Assembly (NCBI GenBank): GCA_963717955.1
Contig: CAVQXR010000001.1
Span: 1,674,001 to 1,738,000, forward strand
DNA: 64,000 nucleotides
DNA from: CAVQXR01 sp963717955
GTDB lineage: Bacteria; Actinomycetota; Thermoleophilia; Gaiellales; Gaiellaceae
Direction: 5' to 3'
A program made the translations under genes and the position numbers. Below, in pieces: positions 8,546-16,743 of the stretch. The stretch's first letter is position 1, and each line of letters begins with the position of its first letter. The notes below the pieces were generated by a model. The model was not told the origin of the DNA and ran no database searches. It saw nothing but the letters and a program-made list of their open reading frames with translations.

Positions 8546-9034
8546 CTACAGGCTCGACTCGTCCGTGAAGCCGGCCACGACCGACTCCTGGGAGCGCTCG
8601 TGCAGCCGCTCGCGGCCCCGCCGCACGGCCCCGAGGAACTTGTCGAGATTGTTCTCGAGCGTCGACAGGATCTGGTCGGCCCAGTCCTCCATCTCGAGCC
8701 GCGTCTCGCGGGCCTGACGTTTCGCGTCCTCGACGATCTCCTGGGCCTGGCGTTCCGCAAGGCGCACGATCTCGGTCTGCGACGCCTCGCGCATCGCCTG
8801 CTCGCGGGCCTCTCCGAGGATCCTGTCGGCCTCGCGCTTCGCCTCGGCGAGCATCTCCTGACGCTCCTTGACGATCCAGCGGGCCTGCTTGATCTCCTCC
8901 GGGATCGTCGCGCGCATCTGATCGAGGATGTCGTAGATCTCCTCGCGATCGATGCGGACCTGGTCGGTGAGCGGCACGGCCTTGGCGTTGTGCACGAGGT
9001 CGTCGAGCTTGTCGATGAGTACCAATACGTCCAT
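8546..9034 (-). CDS. SepIVA/DivIVA-like coiled-coil protein
   Basis: 162-residue, strongly charged protein, almost entirely helical. A short N-terminal segment (MDVLVLIDKLDDLVHNAK) is followed by a long coiled coil rich in Ala, Arg, Glu and Lys at about residues 45-130 (for example AEAKREADRILGEAREQAMR). No membrane segment. In Mycobacterium the DivIVA-like septation factor SepIVA is encoded next to the DUF177 and rnc genes; position and architecture make this the best guess. Inference: it helps organise division or cell-envelope growth. It could instead be an unrelated ATP-synthase-B-like helical protein. Confidence 0.6.
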   Translation of the reverse strand: MDVLVLIDKLDDLVHNAKAVPLTDQVRIDREEIYDILDQMRATIPEEIKQARWIVKERQEMLAEAKREADRILGEAREQAMREASQTEIVRLAERQAQEIVEDAKRQARETRLEMEDWADQILSTLENNLDKFLGAVRRGRERLHERSQESVVAGFTDESSL

Positions 9035-9042
9035 GACGATGC

Positions 9043-9048
9043 AGTCTA
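9043..9048 (-). promoter_or_regulatory. Putative -10 box of the SepIVA-like gene
   Basis: TAGACT on the minus strand, 8 nt before the ATG at 9034, inside the 3' end region of coaD. Same hexamer as before ffh. Confidence 0.4.
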
Positions 9049-9576
9049 CTCCTGAGGGCCGAGCGGAGCTCCCGGCTTCGGTCGGGGAAAGAGCTCCTGG
9101 AAGCGGCGCACGACCGCGTCGGGAACGAGACCCTCCACGTTTCCACCGAACGAGGCGATCTCCTTCACGCTGCTCGAGGAGACGAAGCTGAACTGCGAGT
9201 CGGCGATCAGGTACATCGTCTCGATCTCGGGCGCGAGCGTCCGGTTCAGGTGGTGCATCTGGAACTCCCACTCGAAGTCGGAGATCGCGCGCAGCCCCTT
9301 CACCATTGTCCGGGCCCGGAACCGCCTCGCGAAGTCGACCACGAGCTCGGCGAACTCCTCGACCTCGACGTTGTCCATGCCGGCCAGCGCGTCACGGAGG
9401 AACACGACCCGCTCCTCGACCGTGAACAGCGGCGACTTGTGCGACGGCTCGCGCACGACGCCGACCACCACCCGGTCGAAGATCGCCGCCGCCCGGCTGA
9501 TGATGTCGAGGTGACCGTTCGTCACCGGGTCGTAGGTGCCCGGGCAGATCGCCGTGACGGGATTCGCCTCGCTCAT
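9046..9576 (-). CDS. coaD: Phosphopantetheine adenylyltransferase
   Basis: Penultimate step of coenzyme A synthesis: 4'-phosphopantetheine plus ATP gives dephospho-CoA. 176 residues. The nucleotidyltransferase motif is AICPGTYDPVTNGHLDII (residues 9-26, with the TxGH-type NGH), followed by KGLRAISDFEWEFQM and the C-terminal SSSSVKEIASFGG typical of CoaD. Its ATG overlaps the rsmD stop (ATGA), so rsmD and coaD are coupled; recG-rsmD-coaD is a common order. Confidence 0.97.
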   Translation of the reverse strand: MSEANPVTAICPGTYDPVTNGHLDIISRAAAIFDRVVVGVVREPSHKSPLFTVEERVVFLRDALAGMDNVEVEEFAELVVDFARRFRARTMVKGLRAISDFEWEFQMHHLNRTLAPEIETMYLIADSQFSFVSSSSVKEIASFGGNVEGLVPDAVVRRFQELFPRPKPGAPLGPQE

Positions 9577-10130
9577 GCGCCGTCCGGCTCCGGGTCGGGT
9601 GCCTCGAACAGGGTGATCCGCGACGAGCCGTACCGGCGGCTCGTCCGCACGGAGAGGGGCAGCTCGGGATGCTCCCGCTCCTCGGTCTCGACGACCACGA
9701 GCGCCCCCGGGGCGAGCAGGGACGGGAGCTGTGGCGCGAGCGCCTTGAGCGACTGGGAGGTCATTCGGTACGGCGGATCGATCAGGACGAGATCGTACTC
9801 CTTGCCGCTCCGCGCGTCGGCGACCAGCCGGGACGCCGCGTCGCCGTGCACGACCTCGGCCCCGGGGAGGCCGAGCTTCTCGACGTTCCGGCGGATCGCC
9901 TCGACGGCACGGCGGTCGCCGTCGACGATCACGGCGTGCGCGGCTCCGCGCGAGAGCGCCTCGAGCCCCATCGCGCCCGAGCCCGCGTAGAGGTCGAGCA
10001 CGCGGGCCCCCTCGACCGGGCCGACGAGGTTGAAGGCGGCCTCGCGAACCCGGTCGGCGGTCGGGCGAGTCGCGCGCCCCCGCGGCGCGACGATGCGCGT
10101 TCCCTTCCGAGAGCCGGCGATGATCCTCAC
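9573..10130 (-). CDS. rsmD: 16S rRNA (guanine-966-N2)-methyltransferase RsmD
   Basis: SAM-dependent methyltransferase acting on 16S rRNA during 30S assembly. 185 residues from the GTG at 10130 (VRIIAGSRKGTRI, the family's normal beginning). The SAM motif is VLDLYAGSGAMGLEALSRGA, the acidic residue of motif II is in VIVDGDRRAVE, and the catalytic DPPY is in VLIDPPY. A longer open frame upstream exists but lies in another frame of recG. Coupled to coaD by a 4-bp overlap. Confidence 0.95.
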   Translation of the reverse strand: MRIIAGSRKGTRIVAPRGRATRPTADRVREAAFNLVGPVEGARVLDLYAGSGAMGLEALSRGAAHAVIVDGDRRAVEAIRRNVEKLGLPGAEVVHGDAASRLVADARSGKEYDLVLIDPPYRMTSQSLKALAPQLPSLLAPGALVVVETEEREHPELPLSVRTSRRYGSSRITLFEAPDPEPDGA

Positions 10131-10143
10131 CGGTGGCCGCCGA

Positions 10144-12240
10144 TCAGGCGAGCTCCTCGGGAGCGCCACCGAACAGGCGCTCCACCTCGTCGTCGAGTGG
10201 GCCGGGCTCCTCGACGAGCTGCTCGGCCTCCTCACGGGCGCGCTCGAGCAGCACACGATCGGTTCGCAGGCGCACGAAACGCAGGTCGGAGAGCCCGGTC
10301 TGGCGCGTTCCGAGGAACTGCCCGGCACCGCGGAGCTCGAGATCGACCTCGGCGAGCTCGAAGCCGTCGTTCGTGTCGACGAGCGCCTGGAGCCGCTCAG
10401 AGGCGACGTCCGTGAGCTCGTCCTTCGGCCGCGAGACGAGGAGGCAGTACGACTGGTCGGCGCCGCGACCGACCCGGCCGCGGAGCTGGTGCAGCTGCGC
10501 GAGCCCGAAGCGGTCGGCTTCCTGGACGATCATGATCGTCGCGTTCGGCACGTCGACGCCGACCTCGATCACGGTCGTGGCCACGAGCACGTCCAGCTCG
10601 TGGCGGGCGAAGGCATCCATCACCCACCGCCGCTCGGCCGGCCGCAGCTTGCCGTGCAGGCAACCGACACGAAACGCTGAGAGCTCCTCCACCTTCAGTC
10701 GTGCGGCCTCGGCCTCCGCGGCGCGCGCCTCGATCGCCTCGGACGGCGAGACGAGCGGGCAGACGACGAAGGCCTGCCGGCCGTCCGCGAGGTGGCGGCA
10801 GAGCCGCCGGTACGCCTCGCTCGAGCGCTCGTGCGTGACCCACCGCGTGACGACCGGCTTGCGGCCGCGGGGCGGCCGCTCGATCTCGCTGACGGCGAGA
10901 TCGCCCCAGACGGTCAGCGCGAGCGTTCTCGGGATGGGCGTCGCGGTCATGTGTAGGCGGTGGGGGCTGAACACGGCCCCCTCGCCGACCCGCGCGAGCG
11001 CCGCCCGCTGCTCGACGCCGAACCGGTGCTGCTCGTCGACCACCGATACCGCGAGCGAGCGAAACTCGACGCCCTCCTGGATCAGCGCGTGGGTGCCGAC
11101 GGCGACCGCGGCCTCGCCCGCCGCGACCGCGGCCCGGGCCGCCGCGTGCTCGCGCGCGGTCAGCGAGCTGGTCAGGAGCACGACCGGGATGCCGAGCCCG
11201 GCGCACAGCCCCTCGATCGTCAGGAAGTGCTGCTCGGCGAGTGTCTCGGTGGGCGCCATCAGCGCGCCCTGATGCCCGTGCTCGACCGCGCGCAGGAGCG
11301 CGTAGAGCGCGACGACCGTCTTTCCCGAGCCCACGTCGCCCTGCAGCAGGCGCTCCATCGGCGCGGTCGACTCGAGATCGCGGTCGATCCCGGCGATCGC
11401 GTGCTCCTGCTCCGGGGTGAGCGTGAACGGCAACGTCGCCCGGTAACGCTCCACGAGCTCGCCGGGCGTTCCGAGGGCGTGTGCGGGGGGCAGCCCGGAG
11501 GGGTGCCGGCGCCGTGCGAGCCCGAGCTGGAGCGCGAGCAGCTCCTCGAACGCCAACCGCGAGCGTCCCACCTCGGCCTGCTCCAAGGCGGCCGGCCGGT
11601 GGACCGCGACGAGCGCGTCCGGGCGGAACGGCAGGCCGAGCCGCTCGCGCATCCGGGCGGGAAGCGGGTCGCCGAGTGACGGCGCTTCCGGCAGCGTCTG
11701 CTCGACGAGGCTCCGGATCCGCTTCGAGGGCAGCGCCTCGCTGGCCGGGTACACCGGCGTCACCTGCGACAGCGCGTCGCCTCCCGCGAGATCGTGCTCG
11801 CGGACGTGGAACTCGCCTCGCTCGAAGGCACCGCGCAGCGCGACCCGCGTGCCCGGACGAAGCCGGTCGAGCAGCCACACCTGGTTGAACCAGATCGCGG
11901 TCAGGGCACCGCTCTCGTCTCTGATCCGGGCCTCGAGGATCGTCAGGCGCCGGCGGCGGGTCGGCCGGGTCGCCGCCTCCTCGATGACGCCCTCGATCGT
12001 CACCTCCTCCCCGGCGAGCACGTCAGCGATCCGCCGCCGCGGTGCGGGCGGCTCGTACCGGCGCGGGCGATCCGTCAGGACGTCGCGGACGGTGACGATC
12101 CCGAGTGCGGCGAGCCCGGCGCCGAGCTTCGGCCCCACCCCGGCGAGCGTCTGCACGGGGCGGTCGAGACGGTCGGGCCGCGGGAGCCGCGGCCCCCTGC
12201 CGGGCGGGAGCTCGACCCCTGCGAACGCGCGGAGGGACAC
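10144..12240 (-). CDS. recG: ATP-dependent DNA helicase RecG
   Basis: Branch-migrating helicase that remodels stalled forks. 698 residues: a wedge/OB domain in the first about 250 residues, then helicase motifs I (LLQGDVGSGKTVVALYALL), II (VVDEQHRFGVEQR, the DEQH form typical of RecG), III (TATPIPRTLALTVWGDL) and VI (QLRGRVGRGADQSYCLL). The TRG-like hairpin region RFVRLRTDR lies near the C-terminus. GTG start at 12240. It is followed after 13 bp by rsmD. Confidence 0.96.
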   Translation of the reverse strand: MSLRAFAGVELPPGRGPRLPRPDRLDRPVQTLAGVGPKLGAGLAALGIVTVRDVLTDRPRRYEPPAPRRRIADVLAGEEVTIEGVIEEAATRPTRRRRLTILEARIRDESGALTAIWFNQVWLLDRLRPGTRVALRGAFERGEFHVREHDLAGGDALSQVTPVYPASEALPSKRIRSLVEQTLPEAPSLGDPLPARMRERLGLPFRPDALVAVHRPAALEQAEVGRSRLAFEELLALQLGLARRRHPSGLPPAHALGTPGELVERYRATLPFTLTPEQEHAIAGIDRDLESTAPMERLLQGDVGSGKTVVALYALLRAVEHGHQGALMAPTETLAEQHFLTIEGLCAGLGIPVVLLTSSLTAREHAAARAAVAAGEAAVAVGTHALIQEGVEFRSLAVSVVDEQHRFGVEQRAALARVGEGAVFSPHRLHMTATPIPRTLALTVWGDLAVSEIERPPRGRKPVVTRWVTHERSSEAYRRLCRHLADGRQAFVVCPLVSPSEAIEARAAEAEAARLKVEELSAFRVGCLHGKLRPAERRWVMDAFARHELDVLVATTVIEVGVDVPNATIMIVQEADRFGLAQLHQLRGRVGRGADQSYCLLVSRPKDELTDVASERLQALVDTNDGFELAEVDLELRGAGQFLGTRQTGLSDLRFVRLRTDRVLLERAREEAEQLVEEPGPLDDEVERLFGGAPEELA

Positions 12241-12245
12241 GGGTG

Positions 12246-12626
12246 TCAGCCGCTGCTCTCATCCCCGGAGGCCGCCGCCCTGATTGCGGCGACGATCTCC
12301 CCGGACGAGAGGGTCTTCGGGAGGCAAGCGACCGCCCCGGCCGCGAGCAGCGCCTCGACCTCCGGCGCGTCGGCCGCGGCCGTCAACGCCAGCACGACCG
12401 CGCCCGGACACGATGCCCGGATCGCTCGCGTCACCTCGACGTCGTCGAGATCCGGCAGGCGGAGATCGACGAGCGCAACGTCGGGGCACGACGCCCTGCA
12501 CGCTGCGAGCACCCCTGCGCCGTCGCGGGCGGGCCCGACGACCTCGAGGCTGCCCTGGAGGCCGAGGACGAGCTCGAGCGCCTCCCGGAACACGTCGTTG
12601 TCCTCGACCAGCAGCACGCGGGCCAT
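12246..12626 (-). CDS. Single-domain response regulator (receiver only)
   Basis: 126-residue CheY-like receiver with no output domain. Acidic pocket VEDN (residues 7-10), phospho-accepting aspartate in VALVDLRLPD, the Thr/Ser of LALTAAAD and the invariant lysine in CLPKTLS are all present, so it can probably be phosphorylated. No histidine kinase is encoded nearby, and the partner is unknown. A TACACT box lies 6 nt before the ATG, so it is transcribed separately from recG, which follows it. Confidence 0.88.
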   Translation of the reverse strand: MARVLLVEDNDVFREALELVLGLQGSLEVVGPARDGAGVLAACRASCPDVALVDLRLPDLDDVEVTRAIRASCPGAVVLALTAAADAPEVEALLAAGAVACLPKTLSSGEIVAAIRAAASGDESSG

Positions 12627-12632
12627 GGTCGG

Positions 12633-12638
12633 AGTGTA
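12633..12638 (-). promoter_or_regulatory. Putative -10 box of the receiver gene
   Basis: TACACT on the minus strand, 6 nt before the ATG at 12626; suggests a leaderless transcript. Confidence 0.4.
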
Positions 12639-12699
12639 GGGGCCGGAGGAGTCCGGCCCTCACGGAGCCCGAGCCGCCCCGCCTCGCCGTGGCCGGGGC

Positions 12700-12891
12700 T
12701 CAGACGGCCTTCTGGACCTTGCCCGCCTTCAGGCAGCGGGTGCAGACGTACACGCGGCGAGCGACGCCGTCCACGAGGACGCGGACGCGCTGCAGGTTCG
12801 GATCGAAGCGCCGCTTCGTCGCGACCATCGAGTGGCTCCGGCTGTGCCCGAAGGACGGGCCCTTGCCGCAGACGCTGCACACCTTCGACAT
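12700..12891 (-). CDS. rpmB: 50S ribosomal protein L28
   Basis: 63-residue ribosomal protein with the L28 beginning MSKVCSVCGKGPSFGHSRSH and a second cysteine pair CTRC near the end, so this is the zinc-binding form. It is a single-gene unit: a good TATACT box lies 9 nt before the ATG, and the next gene downstream (the receiver) has its own box. Confidence 0.96.
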   Translation of the reverse strand: MSKVCSVCGKGPSFGHSRSHSMVATKRRFDPNLQRVRVLVDGVARRVYVCTRCLKAGKVQKAV

Positions 12892-12900
12892 GACCGCCCG

Positions 12901-12906
12901 AGTATA
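12901..12906 (-). promoter_or_regulatory. Putative -10 box of rpmB
   Basis: TATACT on the minus strand, 9 nt before the L28 ATG, the same hexamer found before the L32 gene. It implies transcription starting at or next to the start codon. Confidence 0.55.
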
Positions 12907-12978
12907 GCGGGCAGGTCCCTCGCGCCGGGCCGGGCGCCGCGCCTCGAAGACCCCCGGGAAGGCCGCGGCCGCGACGAA

Positions 12979-13638
12979 CTACGACGACAGGCTGGCGCGG
13001 AGCTGTGCGAGGGACTCGACCATCTCGAGCGCCGAGCGTGCCGCCTCGGCGCCCTTGTTGCCGTGCACGCCGCCCGCGCGGGCCTGGGCCTGATCGGCGG
13101 TGTCGCAGGTGAGGACGCCGAACGCGACCGGGACGCCCGTCTCGAGCGCGGCGAGCTGCACACCGCTCGCGGCCTCGGCTGAGACGAAGTCGAAATGCGG
13201 CGTGTCGCCGCGAATCACACAGCCGAGAGCGAGCACGCAGGCGTACCGGCGCGAGCGGGCGAGCGCCATCGCGCCGAGCGGGAGCTCGAACGCTCCCGGC
13301 ACGGGCATCACCTCGACGGCCTCCGGCAGGACATCGTGCCGCTCGAGCTCCTCGAGCGCGCCGTCGAGCAACCGCTGCGTGATCTCGCCGTTGAAGCGGC
13401 TGACGACGATGCCGACGGCCCGGCGCGTCCCGTTCGGGCGGCCCGCGAACACGCGGATGCCGTCCGGGAGACGGAGCTGGCCGCCCGCATGTTGTGGCTC
13501 TGTCCCCGGCGCGATCTGCGTTGCCGCCGCCCGGGGCGGGGACGTCGACGCGGGCATCGGCGCGGGCGGCGCGTCCCGGAGGGCAGGCTCACGGCTCGGC
13601 TGCTCCCGCAGGAAGTCGGGGACGCCGGCGTCGCTCAT
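12979..13638 (-). CDS. ribH: 6,7-dimethyl-8-ribityllumazine synthase with N-terminal extension
   Basis: Penultimate riboflavin enzyme, forming lumazine from the RibD product and the RibB product. The core (about residues 65-219) has the family motifs VSRFNGEITQRLLDGA, VPGAFELPLGAMALA and the catalytic-histidine region GDTPHFDFVSAE. The N-terminal about 60 residues are proline/alanine-rich and have no counterpart in the usual 150-160-residue enzyme. The ATG at 13638 overlaps the ribBA stop (ATGA), which supports this long form; internal ATGs could give a shorter protein. Confidence 0.94.
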   Translation of the reverse strand: MSDAGVPDFLREQPSREPALRDAPPAPMPASTSPPRAAATQIAPGTEPQHAGGQLRLPDGIRVFAGRPNGTRRAVGIVVSRFNGEITQRLLDGALEELERHDVLPEAVEVMPVPGAFELPLGAMALARSRRYACVLALGCVIRGDTPHFDFVSAEAASGVQLAALETGVPVAFGVLTCDTADQAQARAGGVHGNKGAEAARSALEMVESLAQLRASLSS

Positions 13639-14903
13639 TCGTTGCTCCCCTGCGACAGCTCGAGATCCTTCAGGTTCTGATGGTGGAGCCGGTGCCCGAG
13701 CTTCGAGCGCTTGGTGCTCAGATAGCCCATGTTCTCGGCGTTCGGCGGCACCTCGATCGGCACCTGCTCGCTCACCCGGAGCCCGAAGCCCTCGATGCCG
13801 GTCAGCTTGCGCGGGTTGTTCGTGAGCAGCCGGATCGAGCCGAGCCCGAGCTCGGCGAGGATCTGCGACCCGATCCCCCAGTCGCGCGCGTCGGCGGGAA
13901 ACCCGAGCGCGAGGTTCGCCTCGACCGTGTCGAGGCCGTTCTCCTGCAGCTCGTAGGCCTTGAGCTTGTTCAGAAGGCCGATCCCCCTGCCCTCCTGCGC
14001 CATGTACAGCAGCACGCCGCGGTCGGCCGCGCCGATCTGGGCCATCGCGAGGTCGAACTGCTCCCCGCAGTCGCAGCGCAGCGAGTGGAAGACGTCGCCG
14101 GTGAGGCACTCCGAGTGCACGCGGACGAGGACGTCGTCGGTGCCCTCGACATCGCCCTTCACGAGCGCGATGTGCACCTTCCCGGTGAGCGTCTCCCGGA
14201 AGGCGACGGCGTTGAACTCCCCGAAGTCGGTCGGCAGCCGGACGGCGATCACCCGCTCGACGAGCCTCTCGGTGCGCCGCCGGTACTCGATCAGGTCGGT
14301 GATCGTGATCAGCCTGATCCCGTGCTCGCGGCAGTACGGGATCAGATCCGGCACGCGGGCCATCGTCCCGTCGTCCTTCATGATCTCGCAGATCACGCCG
14401 GCCGGGTTCAGCCCTGCGAGCCGTGCGAGGTCGACCGCTGCCTCGGTCTGGCCCGCGCGCTGAAGGACGCCGCCGGGCCGGGCGCGGAGCGGGAAGACGT
14501 GCCCGGGCTGCACGATGTCGCGAGGTCCCTTGGTCGGGTCGATCGCGACCTGGATCGTGTGCGCGCGGTCGGCGGCCGAGATCCCGGTCGTGACGCCCTC
14601 CCGCGCCTCGATCGCGATCGTGAACGCGGTCTCGTTGGGCGTCTCATTGTTGTAGGTCATCGGGCGCAGACCGAGCTCGTCGCAGCGCTCGCCGGCGAGG
14701 CAGAGACAGATCAGCCCGCGGCCTTCCCGCGCCATGAAGTTGACCGCCTCCGGGGTCGCGAACTGCGCGGCGATCGTGAGGTCGCCCTCGTTCTCCCTGT
14801 CCGGCGCGTCGCAGACGACGACGAGCTTGCCCCCGCGGATGTCGTCGATCGCCGCCTCGATGGAGGAGAACGGCGAGGGCTCCTCGAGCCTGAGCGTTGC
14901 CAT
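13635..14903 (-). CDS. ribBA: Bifunctional DHBP synthase / GTP cyclohydrolase II
   Basis: 422-residue fusion supplying both riboflavin precursors. The N-terminal half (about 1-205) is 3,4-dihydroxy-2-butanone-4-phosphate synthase, with DAPDRENEGDLTIAAQF and the TGISAADRAHTI region. The C-terminal half is GTP cyclohydrolase II with the zinc site VHSECLTGDVFHSLRCDC and QEGRGIGLLNKLKAY. The ATG at 14903 is chosen by homology; a TACGAT box lies 9 nt upstream, a possible internal promoter. ribE lies upstream and ribH overlaps downstream. Confidence 0.97.
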   Translation of the reverse strand: MATLRLEEPSPFSSIEAAIDDIRGGKLVVVCDAPDRENEGDLTIAAQFATPEAVNFMAREGRGLICLCLAGERCDELGLRPMTYNNETPNETAFTIAIEAREGVTTGISAADRAHTIQVAIDPTKGPRDIVQPGHVFPLRARPGGVLQRAGQTEAAVDLARLAGLNPAGVICEIMKDDGTMARVPDLIPYCREHGIRLITITDLIEYRRRTERLVERVIAVRLPTDFGEFNAVAFRETLTGKVHIALVKGDVEGTDDVLVRVHSECLTGDVFHSLRCDCGEQFDLAMAQIGAADRGVLLYMAQEGRGIGLLNKLKAYELQENGLDTVEANLALGFPADARDWGIGSQILAELGLGSIRLLTNNPRKLTGIEGFGLRVSEQVPIEVPPNAENMGYLSTKRSKLGHRLHHQNLKDLELSQGSNE

Positions 14904-14912
14904 TGCAGGCGA

Positions 14913-14918
14913 ATCGTA
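14913..14918 (-). promoter_or_regulatory. Possible internal -10 box of ribBA
   Basis: TACGAT on the minus strand, 9 nt before the ribBA ATG. No FMN riboswitch-like sequence was seen in the 59 bp between ribE and ribBA. Confidence 0.3.
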
Positions 14919-14962
14919 CCGCGCGCTGCTCCTGCCGCCCGGCGACCCGGCTGCGTCGCGGG

Positions 14963-15568
14963 TCACGCCGACCCGGGCACGCGGGAGCCGACGAGTCGCT
15001 CGACGTACTTCGCCAGGATGTCGGCCTCGAGGTTCACCTCGTCGCCTGCGGCCAGCGACCCGAGGTTGGTGGCGCCCAGCGTATGCGGGATCAGCGCGAC
15101 GCCGAACGTCGCCTCCCCGAGCTCCGCCACCGTGAGGCTGACGCCCTGAACGGCGATCGACCCCTTCTCGACGCAGTACCGGAACAGCCCGTCCGGGGGC
15201 TCGATCTCGATCCATGCTCCGGCGCCCTCGGGCTCGACGGCGCGGACGCGGCCCACGCCGTCGACATGGCCCTGAACGATGTGCCCGCCCAGCGGATCGC
15301 CCGCCCGCAGCGCGGGCTCGACGTTCACGGCGATGCCTGTGGCGAACCGGCGAAGCGTGGTGCGTGAGAGCGTCTCGGGAACGGCGTCGAAGCTGAGGAC
15401 CTCCCCCGCGACCGCGGTGACGGTCAGGCAGACGCCGTCGAGAGCGACCGAGTCGCCGGGAGAGACCTCGCGTGCCACGCCGGGTGCGCGCAGGGCGATC
15501 CGGATGCCGGACGCTCCGCCCTCGACCTCCGTGACCACCCCGAGCTCGCGCACGATGCCGGTGAACAC
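14963..15568 (-). CDS. ribE: Riboflavin synthase alpha chain
   Basis: Last step of riboflavin synthesis, dismutation of two lumazine molecules. 201 residues with the duplicated beta-barrel fold: the first barrel starts VFTGIVRELGVV with LDGVCLTVT, and the second has GHIVQGHVDGVG and VQGVSLTVAEL. Starting at the GTG (15568) gives the canonical N-terminus. A hairpin repeat (15593-15756) separates it from ribD upstream, with only about 24 bp between repeat and start. Confidence 0.96.
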   Translation of the reverse strand: MFTGIVRELGVVTEVEGGASGIRIALRAPGVAREVSPGDSVALDGVCLTVTAVAGEVLSFDAVPETLSRTTLRRFATGIAVNVEPALRAGDPLGGHIVQGHVDGVGRVRAVEPEGAGAWIEIEPPDGLFRYCVEKGSIAVQGVSLTVAELGEATFGVALIPHTLGATNLGSLAAGDEVNLEADILAKYVERLVGSRVPGSA

Positions 15569-15592
15569 GGCCAGAGCATAGCCCCGGCCCTG

Positions 15593-15756
15593 GTGCGCCG
15601 TCCGGGGAATGGGGTGCGGTTTCTGGCGTGCGAAAGCAAGCCAGACAAGGACGCAGGGAGCGCCAAATATGCGGGCATATTGGCGCGACTGAGGACGCGG
15701 TCTGGCGCCGCTTTGCAGCCGCCAGCACCGTGCCGTATTTCCCGGACGGTGCACTA
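15593..15756. repeat. 164-bp hairpin repeat, copy 1 (ribD-ribE)
   Basis: Imperfect palindrome whose ends read GTGCGCCGTCCGGGGA and, inverted, CCGGACGGTGCAC. The arms pair step by step (TGGCG/CGCCA, GCAAG/CTTGC, GCCAGAC/GTCTGGC) up to an apical hairpin GCGCCAAATATG-loop-CATATTGGCGC with one bulged A. A conserved internal loop, AAGGACGCAGGGAG against GACTGAGGACGCG, flanks the apex. The right end CACTA supplies the TAG stop codon of ribD. Not recognised as a known RNA or mobile element. Confidence 0.85.
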
Positions 15757-16743
15757 CGGCTCGCGGAGATACGCGGTGAGCAGCACGTCTTCGCCGACCG
15801 TCCGCGTCTCCAGATGCTTCACGGGGATCGCGTCGGCGATGTGCTGCACCGCGTGCCCGCCGAACAGCCCGGGAGCGTCCTCCCCGCCGGCGAGCTTCGG
15901 TGCGAGGAAGACGAGCAGCTTGTCGATCAGGCCGGCACGCAGGAAGGACCCGGCGAGGGTCGGGCCGCCCTCGAGCAGGAGGGTCTCGACGCCCTCGACC
16001 GCCAGCCTGCGGAGCTCCTCGACGAGCGGCTTCGAGCAGAGCTCGAGCTCCGACCCCTCCGGGAGCGGGCCCCGTCCGAACGCGAGGCGACGCGGCTGGC
16101 GTGGCGCGTCGACGCCGCGCGCCGTGAGGCTCGGCGCCTCCCGGCGAACCGTCTCCATTCCCACCGCGACGGCGTCGGACGCCGCCCGCAGCTCGTGCAC
16201 GAGCCGTCGGCTCCCCTCTCCCGACACCCAGCGGGAGTCTCCGGTCGCCGATGCCACCTTCCCATCGAGCGTCGCGGCAGCCTTGTAGGTGACGAACGGC
16301 CGGCCGAGGGTGGTGCGAGTGCGGAACCCCTCGTTCTGGACCCGGGCGCGCCACTCGAGCGCCCCGCCGACGAGCTCCACCTCGATCCCGGCGCCGCGAA
16401 GCCGCGCGAAACCCTTGCCGTCGGTTTCCGGATTCGGATCACCGACCGCGCACACGACGCGCGCGATCCCCGCCTCGATCACGGCGTCGGCGCAGGGCGG
16501 CGTGGCGCCGTGGTGGGCGCACGGCTCGAGCGTGACGTACAGCGTCGCGCCACGGGCACCCTCGCCGGCCTGCCCGAGCGCGTTCGCCTCCGCATGCGGA
16601 CGCCCCTTCCGCTCATGCCAGCCCTCGCCGACCACGATGCCGTCCCGCACGATCACGCAGCCGACCATCGGGTTCGGCGCGGTCGTGCCGCGGCCGCGTT
16701 CGGCCAGCTCCAGCGCGCGCTCGAGGGGGCCCTGCTCAGGCAA
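15754..16743 (-). CDS. ribD: Bifunctional riboflavin deaminase/reductase RibD
   Basis: 329 residues, two early riboflavin steps. The N-terminal deaminase (about 1-145) has the zinc site HAEANAL and PCAHHGATPPCADAV; the C-terminal reductase has TYKAAATLDGKVA and LLLEGGPTLAGSFL. The start is a TTG at 16743, inside the last bases of rpe (8-bp overlap), which places VPNPM-type motif APNPMVGCVIV at its usual distance. The TAG stop is formed by the edge of the downstream hairpin repeat. Confidence 0.95.
   Translation of the reverse strand: MPEQGPLERALELAERGRGTTAPNPMVGCVIVRDGIVVGEGWHERKGRPHAEANALGQAGEGARGATLYVTLEPCAHHGATPPCADAVIEAGIARVVCAVGDPNPETDGKGFARLRGAGIEVELVGGALEWRARVQNEGFRTRTTLGRPFVTYKAAATLDGKVASATGDSRWVSGEGSRRLVHELRAASDAVAVGMETVRREAPSLTARGVDAPRQPRRLAFGRGPLPEGSELELCSKPLVEELRRLAVEGVETLLLEGGPTLAGSFLRAGLIDKLLVFLAPKLAGGEDAPGLFGGHAVQHIADAIPVKHLETRTVGEDVLLTAYLREP

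Noticed and set aside
15569..16735. FMN riboswitch expected near the riboflavin genes
   Set aside because: The spacers before ribD, ribE and ribBA hold no RFN-like conserved blocks; the ribD-ribE spacer is filled by the 164-bp repeat.
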